DNA of 64,000 bases from Saturnia japonica (Eukaryota; Arthropoda; Insecta; Lepidoptera; Saturniidae). Shown piece after piece: positions 1-12,000 of this stretch. Both the position numbers and the translations under genes were made by a program. The notes under the pieces are model-generated. The model was not told the origin of the DNA and searched no databases. It worked only from the letters and a program-made list of their open reading frames with translations. The stretch covers positions 15,956,501 to 16,020,500 of the forward strand of contig CM065321.1 of NCBI GenBank assembly GCA_033032175.1, given 5' to 3'. The stretch's first letter is position 1, and each line of letters begins with the position of its first letter.

Positions 1-65
1 TAATTGTAACTAATAATAATAGAAAATTATGGTAATAAATCATTAGCAATATAGCAGGTACTTAC

Positions 66-3000
66 TCTGCAAAAGGTTCGCTAGGTCTAGTAACGCTGTA
101 TCATCGTCCGCTCCCTTCCATTTCTTTAATATTAGCGAATTTTGTGGATGATATTTTGTAGCTGCCTTGTTCCAATCCACAACAATCACCTGTGTATCAG
201 AAACAAAAAACCATATTAGTTTTATGTTCACCATTACTTTCTTTATGATAACAGCGCAATGTTCATGATGATGGATGAGGGTAAATGGGAGTCCAAGGGG
301 ATGAATGATAATTTTTCCTTCACCAAAAGCACGGGCGATATTTCAATGCCACATTCTCAGTAGTTATGTCAAAGTGTATGAATTCTGATCAACCTATCTT
401 CACTTCACCAATATGATAATAAGTCTTCGTAGCAGAGTGTGCCAGTAATATGGCAAAATGCTGGAACTCTGCCAGAGGAAAGTACATTACCATCCTCCTA
501 GTTCCAAGATATCAATAAACCATTGTATCAGTGTACACCATATCAAATAACGAAAATAAAACTTGGTTTGAAAAGCGTCGTGAGCAAAGCAGAAACAAAT
601 CACTAAATCAGTATTACCGCGCAAATCTGATTTTGTTACTTCACTTCAGTAAATTATAAACTATGAAATCATTGTAGAATATTATTTAAAATTACAAAAA
701 AGCCAATATCGAAAAACTACTGAAAGGTTACAAAAATCCCAACAGTGTGTAAAGTAAATTAACGAGACAATTTTTTACAAAAAAGTAAACTAACTTCAAT
801 GAATAAGAAAAGTTCCCTTGTGTGTCTTCAGAATTCAAGGTCCAATGCCAATGAAATTAAAATGGGTCCAACATTGAGGTATCCCCGTCCAACAAAAATC
901 CAACATTTCAAACATCCATTAAAAAAATACATTCAAATTGTCGTTTGTTGAAGTCAGTTAAAAACAAATCTCACCTTAGATAAGTCACGATTCAACCCAT
1001 CCAAATTCTTCACATGGACACCATCAATGAAATGTGTTGAATCCCTGAATAACCTATATGTGATGTATTTGTTCTCCGGATCCAATTTATCAATCACAGG
1101 GTATATCATGAATGCATTCTCCGTTGTGAAGATAATCACTTCATAGTTAGAGTTGGCCACCGCTTGTAAGAACTGATCGACGCCAGGGCGCTTTTTAAAC
1201 CTGTATACAATAAATAAAATAAAAAATATTTTAAATGGTAATTTTTGTTTTCTGCAAGTCTAATTCTCATTATAATTGGACTGTTCAAGTTTATCTCTAT
1301 CATATAAGATCATTATACTATTTCCATTTCTTTATTTTCACGATGACAGTTCTATTTTGTTAGTTGTAGTGTTGTGACCAAATAAGTAATGATATTGATA
1401 TGAATTAAGTAGTGACGATTCATCAGATTTTGATTAAAATAAATAAAGATTCCCTGTCGTTATAATTATTTGGTTCCATTGTCGAGAGGTACTCGACCTA
1501 TACCTACTTATTTTACAACAGCTTCGAAAATATTGAAGAAGTTGGCATTATCAATCAAGAATTAATACGTGTAACATCTTGTAATGAAATATAATATTAG
1601 TTAATAAATAATAAATCCGGCAATAGTTTAGTTTCTTACGTTTTGTAAAAAAATATCGGATTTGTTATCGTGTTACGTTTATCGATATAGCTACATCCCT
1701 ATCAGTTTCTCCACTCTGGTATAACCTTGTACGTGTGTAAACGTCATATTTTTGTAAAATATGCATACATAATGTAAAAAAGACGTTCGTTCAAGTTTTC
1801 AGAGGGGCTGTCATCGAGAAAATAAAGAAATGGAAATAGTATAGTCAAAATTTAGACTGTAAAAGTGGTGGGTATGTCTCCTAGCCTTGTTATATTTTTC
1901 CCTTGTTTCTATGGAAGCAAGTGTTATACACTTACAAGTTTTCTTCTTAAGGTACACCACATATACATGTTAGTAAGTAGCACGAAAGCATGCTATTATT
2001 GAGCTATTACTACATAGTAGCATGTGTGTCGTAGCTACTGTTAATATTGAGCATGCTTAACCTTAACCTTAAGCTGTCTGTCCAATGGAGTGGAATGGAG
2101 AGGAGCTGTGCAAATTCCGTCCAATAGAATTGCATAAAAATCTAGAGTAGAAGGTCGAAGTTATTGATATCGCATAATTCTAATTCACTTCCATGTGCTA
2201 TAAGGGGTGTCGAATTATATCTTCAGCAGTGAGACGCCCAAGCCAATATCACCTGCACGTGGTGCACCTTGCTGAGTAACGAACAAGGAAATGGCGATAG
2301 CCTACCACCCGTAGGGCTGTACATCCAAATTTGGGTCGTGACCACCATGCATGTGGTGGAAGCCCCGTCACAGTGACTCGCTTATGCGTGTCGCGTTACA
2401 GGATCAGCCTGTGCATATTCAGTCAAATGAATACAGGTCGGCATGACAGCGGCAACCGTAGATGGATTACGATTTCTCGGTGATAGCCGTTAAGTTAGGA
2501 TTGTACTGTGCTTACCATCAGAGGCAGTACCGTCAATTTGCCAAGCTACTATAAGAAAAACTTTCAACTACCTTGTCTAAACTGAAAGTTTGGACATAGT
2601 AAATATTTAAAACAACATATTCGACCGACTACTTTGAAAACTTCAAATTTATAATTTGATATAATTTTCTTGTTATTTAACAGAGTTAATTACTTGCAAC
2701 ACAAATTGAAAATTTAAGAAACCCTCGACACAAGTAATCATTTACTGATATCATTCCAATGATATCTCTGCTGTAAAATGGTGAGGAGCTAGGTATCCTG
2801 CAGATTCCAGCAGCATATTGCAGCTTCAGGCCAAGGTCATGGTCTACAATTATAACTGAAATACTAAATTTAGACTCGATCATACCTGTGGAAGATACCT
2901 TCAGTGGAAGCAATAAATTAACTTTGAGTAAACTTTAGTTTAGTTTTTGTATACATTACGCGCTTTATAAGTTTAAGAGTCAATATTTCAGTATTAAAAG

Positions 3001-6000
3001 ATCATTTAAAATTCTCATTCGTATTTTGTAAACCAGCAAGTGTAGCTAGCGTAACAATATTTTTTAAATCTTATGTATACATCTTCTATACAATTAATAA
3101 AACTAAAGTGTTTGTTTGTAATGTCTAAATAACAGCTTTTTACTAAATGTATATGAAATTATATACGATAACTACAACAAAAAACCCATTTTAAAAATCT
3201 CACGTTATAATGAATTTGGTAGATAAAAATCGGTTCAGATGTTTGGAAGCTACAATCCCACGATAGACATAACACACCCTTCTGTTGGCGTTAAAAAAGA
3301 TAATGTACCTCCAACCAGTTTGATACGACCAGTCTGGATGAACAAGCACATCTGTGAACTCCAACACGAGCGTGTAGGTAGGCTGGTAAGGTGCTGGCAG
3401 AGGTTCAGGCAGCAGTTTCTCTCGGGAAGGTTCCTTTATCATCTGTAGAGCACAGTGAAGTTCCCATCCAATCAACCGCAGCAGATAGAGGACATTGTAG
3501 CAAGTAGCAGGTTAATCTACTATCCTTAGTAATAAGATAATCTAAATGTATCACTGCTGATAAGAGGCCATTACATCTCTTAAAAAAACGATGGGCCTAG
3601 GAACTGTCCAAATTAAAATAGCCCTGAAACCTAGGACCTATCAACCAACCAATTGAACTTCTATTCCATAGAGTTACAAGCATAATTATTATCATATAAT
3701 ATTAAATTTATAAGAGTTGTGAGGTGTGGCACCATCTCTTGTTGTTACTAAATAAATCTTTGCATCGAGAACTTTTGTTTGCTTCCTTACTGTCTGTCTG
3801 TCCTTGCTGTGAAGATTTTTTGTTGTTTAGATACCAGGAAAGCCTACAGCATCAACATTTAACTTGAGGATGTCACTTAAACTCAATCTATATTGCCGTA
3901 GAATGGAATGAGGAAGAAGCGTAAATTACGCTTCATTGCGCGAAAAGGCGTGCGAATTCGCGAGATTGCTAGCGACTGCGCGTCGAGGCTGTAGAAAGTG
4001 TTTAGTTGTTTAGTCTAGATCTTCTGAAAGCCACTTCCCACGGATTCCCCGGAAGACACGCGACAACTTTTTTGGCTCGTATCTAATACTAGGTGTGCCC
4101 CAAGGTTTCACCCATGTTAAGTTCAAAACCGCACCGCGTCGCCAACGCCGGGATCCATGCTTATCATTATTGTTCTAACTTCCCTCAAGGAAAAATTATT
4201 TAAATTTTCCATTATCTCCTAAACTATGTGTGCAAATAACATGCTAAAAAGGGCAAAGTTTAAATTCATAAAATTGTCTTTATGATGAAGTAATGTTTGT
4301 TTCTAAGAATTAATATGCCATGCCTAAAAATATTTTTTTGTCACAAAATAACTTATTGTGGCTTATGTATAATAGATAGGCATATACTATCACAGACTTA
4401 CTAAGGACAAATATTTTTGTAGAACATTGTATTTACGTATCATTAACCATTACGCGAAAACTCGCAGATATAGCAATTAGGGAGCACTTCCACTTCCGAT
4501 TTACTTTAAAAAAATCAATATTTAAAGCTAGATGTGAGCTGTTGCTGAGCTTGGCTAGATAGCCTATACTATTCCTCGTGAACTATGTACATTTTACATT
4601 ACAAAAATTAGTTTCCATGTTGTTCCACAGCAATGTATTCTCATAGAAAATGTTCCTACCATCAAACTACTATGAGTGTGTATACTCACTTTCCTTTAGT
4701 ATAAGCACAAGTCTATTGTACAATTTTAAACCACATACATTGATACACTGACTGAGCATGCTACCACGAAGCCATATTAACTTCAATGTTCTATACATGT
4801 TGAATGTCAAAAATTTAAAGTTAAATTCTGTACCTTTTCATAAAACGTTAACTCCTTCCAAGTACGCCTGAGATATTGTAACACTACTGGTAGGTGTGAG
4901 AACTCATCTTCCAGGATCTGACCGTCGTCATCACGTCTAGGTGCTCCCATCTCAACCACAAGGCATACTCCCATAACTGTCATTGCACCACCAAATACTG
5001 CAAAACTGGAATCACAAGTGTACACTAAGAATGTGAATTTTAGTGAAATTGGAAGTTAAAATGACAATAGTTCGGCTTAAATTGACATAATATAATTGAC
5101 AAACAAACTTCACTGGTTCTCAAAACAAACTTTAAGTAAAGTGTTTGGAAAAAGTAGGACAGAAGTTCAAGATGATATTTTATCCGAAATATCTTTGCTA
5201 CTTCCGCTTTCAATTGATTAACAGTAGATTCATCTTTCTATAACATAAAAAGTTTGAACAGTAAACAAATTTGTTAATTAATAAATGCCTTATATAAATG
5301 ATAAAAATAATTTACTATATATTCAAACACTATAAATATGTTGTAGAAAGATGAAGCTCCTGTTAATAAGTTGCAAACAAATTTTGGATAAAATATTTAT
5401 GATAGATTTCCGCAAAATATCACCTTCATCAATCAAAGTCAAGGTTAGCCTTTTCCTGATACTTATTCTTGGAGTTCTAGAGAATTAGAAGTATTATATT
5501 AATATTATTATATTATTAATAAAATTATTATTATATTATTAATATTAATAATAATACAGTGTAAACTCTTTATAACGAAACTCAAGGGACTGAGCATTTT
5601 TTGTCGTTATAGAGAGTTATCGTTATATGGAGTGAACAAAAAAATAACCAAATTAACAAGAATTTTTAATATGTATGTCTTAGATAATAAATGCTTGTAA
5701 ATTATTGCTTACACATATAGTCTTATAACTTTGTCTGACGTTTTTTGCTATGCCTGTACTTGTTTTGTATTATTTTATGTATTCTATTCATATCTAGATA
5801 TGTGGTGGAATCGTCTTGATTAAACAACAAAAAAAATTCTACCTACTTAGCGGCATCTAGGGCTTGTTGAATTGTTGGTGGTGATTCGGCTTTGTCCACT
5901 TGATCATCTTCTTCATCTTGATTATCGGGTGTTTCCTGACTTTTTGACACTAAATCAACAACTTGTTCATCTGTAAGTGTACCAGTTGTGGCTACATCCT

Positions 6001-9000
6001 CATCTATATTTTCGTATGATTGTAGATCTTCGTTAAAGTTGTTTGGTATGTTGAACTGGCTTATACATTCACTCAGCGGTAGATTGTCTTCACTGTCAAA
6101 TTGGTTCGTTTCTTGGCTACTACATAATCCAGCATGTCGAAAAGAATGTTGGATAGTGGCTGCTGTTACCTCTTGCCAGGCTTTAGATAAGAAGTTCACT
6201 GCTTGTAGCATGTTGATCGAGACCTTGCCATCAGTTTCAGATGCTTTAAAGTCAATTATGCCAAGTTGGTTGGCAAACTTTTCAGCCTTAGCTTTTACAA
6301 TTGGCCCCGATATCGGTACATTATTCTGGCGCTGATTGTTAAACCACTACAACATTGCCTGATCTAAGTCTTCGAATTTTGGCTTTCTTAATTTTTTAGA
6401 AGAGTTTCCTTCCAACGCCACCTGTAGAATTGTTTTTTGGTTTTTCCAAATGGTAGCAACAGTGGATTGACTTACACCCATATTCTAAATTGTTTCCTCG
6501 AAACTTCCTCAACCTCCACTCAACGGAGGTTACCTTAAGGACCACCTCAAGGAATCCTCGAAATCGGTATTCTTAGTTGTACCTCCGTCTTGTCTTGAGT
6601 AAATTTAGAGGATCCTCGAATGAGGTCGAGTCGAGGAAAAACGTCATCAAATACGTCACCGAACCATAGATTTCATCATACTCGTTGTTTCTTTTTGTCT
6701 ATGATCACTCGAATGCAGAAATTTAGCTGTTATTATCTGTGTCGCAACGCACCAGTCCTATAATCTGGATTTACAATTTGATTTACTTGTTAGGGACGAT
6801 GATTCATTTTGAAAATAATCGATTTATAATTTGTTTTGAATCGAACCATGGTGAATCGTATGACAATTTTTCAAAAACCCTTCATAAAGAAAATAAAAAA
6901 ACCAACATAATAATCGATGTTTTATAATTTTTAACGATCAAAAGTTGTTTTTTACAACCATACTAAACAATCAGTTATACAAAGATAAAGAAAGCGAATT
7001 TATTTCACAGATGTATTATTTTAAACTCTTATCGTTATTCTGCAGCGGTTGGGTAATTTTGATGTTATGTATCATATTATAATTGGTAATTGACACCATA
7101 GAGAATGATACAAAAATGATGAAATGATAATAAAAATGAACTTTATGTCATGTACTCAAGGATTATTATAATCGTTAATTCGGAACAATCATTATTCGTA
7201 TCGTAACTTGCAATTTTGGATTACGTGAAGTTATTTCCCTTACACACACATTGATGGTCGCATAATGCTTACTTTTGAGTAATTAAGTGAAAAATTGTGA
7301 TTTATATACATGTACTTGTGTACATTGAAATATTTGTAAATAATTTTATGGTTCATATCAAATCAGAAAAAAAACGAATCTCGATTTTCTAGATTGAAAG
7401 ATAGAATCACTGGACCGATTCAGTGCTATGAATCTATTAAAAGAATTGAGTATTATAAAACCAAATAAATAAATTAATAATAATCCAAATGATCGATTCT
7501 TTGATTAATCGATTTCAGATCGCCATCCCTATCTTGTTAGTTGATGGTATTCGTTGTTCTTAAAATTGCATAAAATCTTAACGCAATCAACAACTGAATT
7601 ATAGGCGGAATGGGTAATCCTCTGTTACTGTACATAATTACGCTATTGAACACAAGCGGTAACAACATATTCACAAGTTTCTTTCCTAAAACGATGGCGT
7701 CTTTGGAATTCTACATTGTCGTAGAATTCGATAGGGTTTTCTGTATCTCGTAAATAACGTCGTTCAGGATAATCGTACGAATTATCGTATATATAATTTA
7801 GAAAACGTTGGAAATCCATTAATAACACTATCGGAAAAACAATTGAAATATAATAATTAGCTCTGTGAACAAGCGTGGACGAAAGACTAGAATAAACAAT
7901 GTCGTATTGAGTCGTTGAGTATTCCTTAAGGTAGATCGCGATGTACCTTGAGTTTGACAGTTGTTTCCTCGACTCGAGTGAGGATAAGTCTCGAGTGACG
8001 TCAAGTGGAGGAGATTTTTTGCAACTATGAATACCGATTTCCTTGAATGAGGTTGAGTGGAGTCGAGGAAGTTTCGAGGAAACGACTTAGAATATGGGTG
8101 TTAGTTCAAAACGCCTTCCAACGTCACTTTTATTTTCTCCCTTTTCAATCGCATGTATCACACAAACTTTTTCGTCAACACTAATCGCTTTCCATTTACT
8201 GGCCATGTTAACAGTTTCAAAGTAGGTTTACGACTGATAATACGACAGGTACCCAGTATGCTTGGTCGAAGACCATCACTTCCGAGAAATTAATGCGTCA
8301 TACTGCACGTGTTCAAGGCAATTAAGGATAACAAAAGCTAGAGGGACCTCAGATGTTTCGGAGCTTCAAAATCTTTTGTTACCTGATAATAAACAATAAT
8401 ACCGATAATAAATATTTACTGTCTAAAAATATGAACACATTTCTTCGTAATAGAGAATGGCGTATCGTAATAGAGAATGGCGTATCGCTATAAAGAGTGT
8501 TTCAATATTTTATTTATTTATTTTTATTTTATTTTATTTATTGGTCCACAAAACTGACTACAACCTATGTATATAATTAGAAATGAGCAATATTGTAAAA
8601 TCATGCAATGATTGTACTCTTCTAGATGTGGATACAGCATGCACATAAGTTATAGAAAAAAACAACACATTAGGCGGTACAAAAACTAAGTAAACTAAGT
8701 CATAGAAATTACATTATTTAAGTATTTTAAGAATATTTTTAATAGAGGAAATAGAACCTGAAAATATATCAATCTCTGTGCGAACAGCGTTACAGAAAGA
8801 GGACATACGATATATTGGAGAATGTTGAGCAATATTTGTTCTGCAATGAGGCAGGTAAAAAGTTTTTCTGTTATGCAAACGACTGTCCAAACGTGGAATC
8901 TCAAAATTCAAACGTTCAAGAATGTAGGGGGAGTCTGTGATTCCATGTAGCAATTTAAAAAGACACACGATGTCAGAGTTCCTCCTACGAGTACAAAGCG

Positions 9001-12000
9001 ACATAACTCTATAATAAGAAAGGCGTTCTTCATAAGTTTTCAAGATTTTACATTTGTAATCATAATATGCCAAGTGGTACATGAAACGCTTTTGTACTCG
9101 TTCAATTCTGTCAGAATGTACTTGGTAGCAGGGATTCCAAACAGGACTATTGTATTCTAAAATTCCGCGTAGAATAGCATTGTAAACTATTATCGTTAGG
9201 CTGGGTTCTTTAAATATTTTCATCTGACGACTAATAAACGCAGATAATTTGGATGATTTTTGGATTATGTTATCGATGTGATATCGAAAGCTCAAAGATC
9301 CATCTACGATGATGCCCAAGTCTCGAATAGTTGTTACTTCATTTAATTTAATAGAGTCGATCATATAATCACCGATATGAGGCTTTTTCTTTCTTGTAAA
9401 CTTTATATGAAAACACTTATCTGGATTAAGCGACATGCCATTAAGACTACACCATTTCTTAACATTGTCAATGTCAGATTGTAGACATTGTACGTCTAGA
9501 GTATTACTAACAATGCGATATAATTTTAAATCATCAGCATACATTTTTAATTTACACTGAATGGAATCGCAAAGATCATTTATAAAAAAAGCGGACCCAA
9601 ATGGGAACCTTGAGGAACTCCAGACGGAATCTCAGACACCATGGATTTGCTGCCATGAATTGCTACCAATTGGGAGCGCTTACTCAGATACGATTCACAC
9701 CATCTTAATAATTCTAATCTTAATAATAATAATAATTGTGATTTACTAAGTCAAATTCTTTTCGGAAATCTGTATAAATTGCATGCACTTCTTGGTTATC
9801 ATCAAGAGCTTCAGATATATCAGATACATATTCTAGCAAATTCGTAGCAGTTGATTTCCGTGGTAGGAAACCATGCTGATTGGAATTGATGCGGTTCTGA
9901 ATATGGGGTAGTATCTTCTTATATACCAATGATTCGAAATTTTTTCCACAAATGGATAAAATGGATATTGGTCTATAATTTGTCACATCATCCAGTGCCC
10001 CTGACTTGTGAATTGGTGTTATATGTGCAAGTTTCCAGGTCGCCGGGAATTTACCAGTGTTTAGAGATTGTGTATACAGCTTAAATAAATTTTCGGCACA
10101 TTTTCTAAGCAAAATTGGGGGCAGCAGGTCAGGCCCCGGTCCCTTGTTGCAATCTAGTGATTGTAGCGATCTCAGAACTTCTTGCTCAGTAATATCACAG
10201 TTACTAATAGGCACATCATTGAAATTAGTATGACAATTAGTATCTAAACTAGTGGAGAACTGTGTGTTAGATTGATTCGTACTATAAACAGTTTGAAAGT
10301 GTTTGCTAAAAAGTTCTGCAATAGTCTGCCCATCCGCAGCCACCACATCCCCAAAGTGCATTTTATTAGGTATGCCAACACTATTATTTGTTTGGTCTTT
10401 GACAAATTTCCAAAAATATTTAGGACAACGTCGCAAATGAGAAGCTGCCTGTTCTTTAAAATTATTATAACAATGCTTAATCATCTCATCGCAACGCCGC
10501 CGTAAAATATTGAATGTTGCTTTATCCAGTGGGTTACTATACTTGATGTATCTGGAATGGTATTTGTTTTTCTCTTTAAGAGCTTTGATAAGGGAGGAAC
10601 TAAACCACACGGGATATTTTTCATCTCTTATTTTTCGCATAGGAGTATGTCTCAGAAATATTTGCATAATTGTATTATAAAATATTTCCAGCATTACATC
10701 GATATCATAAACATCCTTCCAGATAAATGACCAATTTATGTCTTGTAGCTCACTATTCACAGCATCATAGTTGCACCTATTAAAGTTATAAATTGGTAAT
10801 TTTTTTGCTTAAGTGGAGAACTGTGCGGCTTATTTAATTCAATTTCGATGCTTGGATGATGTAAATCCAAGGGTAAGACAGGATTTGTAACTTTAGATAC
10901 AGTGATATTAGTCAGGTGATTACAAATTACCAAGTCTAAAATACGTTGATTTTCATTTGTGACATAATTACACTGATATAAATTATTAAAAGCAAGGGTA
11001 TCAATAAAAAGATTTTCAATATTACTAGAAGTCGATAGTGCAGATAAACTGTAAGAATCGTGTTGCCATTTTAGATTAGAAAGATTGAAATTACCTACTA
11101 ATAAAGCTGTAGAAGAACTAGAAATCTTGTTTTGAATTATTTCAGTGGTGTTTTTGAGGTAAGTGTCAATGTATTCGTATCTTATTGGAGATGGAACATA
11201 TATTGCACAAATATCAACGTAAAAGCCGTTGCCGACTTTTACAGAAAGCCAAATATCCTCACATGATGATTCCCATTTAGATTTTCTTAGTACCTCGTAT
11301 CTCTTTTGTACAGCAATCATTACTCCCCCTCCATAATTTTTGACAGAAGCAGAAGAAGTAGAGGATCTATCACGTCTGAATACGTTATAACGCTGATCGA
11401 TAATCTCGCGATCATATACACCACAATTGAGCCATGTTTCAGTTATTATAATTACATCGAAATTGTTACTTAGCACAGTAATATAAAAATCTTCAGTTTT
11501 TGTTCTAAGTCCTCTTACATTTTGATAATATATTTTTAGAGAGAATTTAATAAATTATCAATATAGTCAACATGCTTAATATTAGAATAAGAACACAATT
11601 ACAGAGAACTTAAAACATCATTATTTTTTATCGTTATTGGAGATGATTTTATATCCTTTCGCACAAAAATACACCCGTTTCGCACCCATACGATTTGGTA
11701 GCCTTTAGATTTTGCGACATGTCTAGTATCAGCATGCAATTTCTTGTTCGCAAGAGATAGGTGCTCAGTGATATATATTTGCATCTTCTCACCAGAAATG
11801 CCTAAGTGGGTAGAGTTGAGCTTATCAGTTTCGTGTTTTTTATTGAAGTCTCGAACTGCTCCTAGTAGATGGTCACGAGAACGTGGCGTAGATAGTTTAA
11901 GCACTATATTCCGAGGACGTTTGGATTCTTCGTTTTGCTTAGCAACTCTATGAAAACTAACAATATCCGTGTCGGGCAAGTTGCACGAAATTGTTCGTGT

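Larger units (their letters stand above)
5843..8206 (-). pseudogene. CENP-B/Tigger-type transposase remnant, split by a Harbinger insertion
   Basis: The start codon is at 8206 and the first segment runs to 8104. It resumes in the same frame at 6471, left of the inserted element and one target-duplication copy, and ends with the stop at 5843-5845. The N-terminal part looks like a CENP-B/Tigger DNA-binding domain ([14 protein letters not shown]; then [10 protein letters not shown] as a recognition helix; later [20 protein letters not shown]). The sequence then jumps to an acidic C-terminal tail ([22 protein letters not shown]). The DDE catalytic domain is missing, and there is an in-frame TAG in the MLxWFNNQ stretch. 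It cannot encode an active transposase. Confidence 0.8.
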
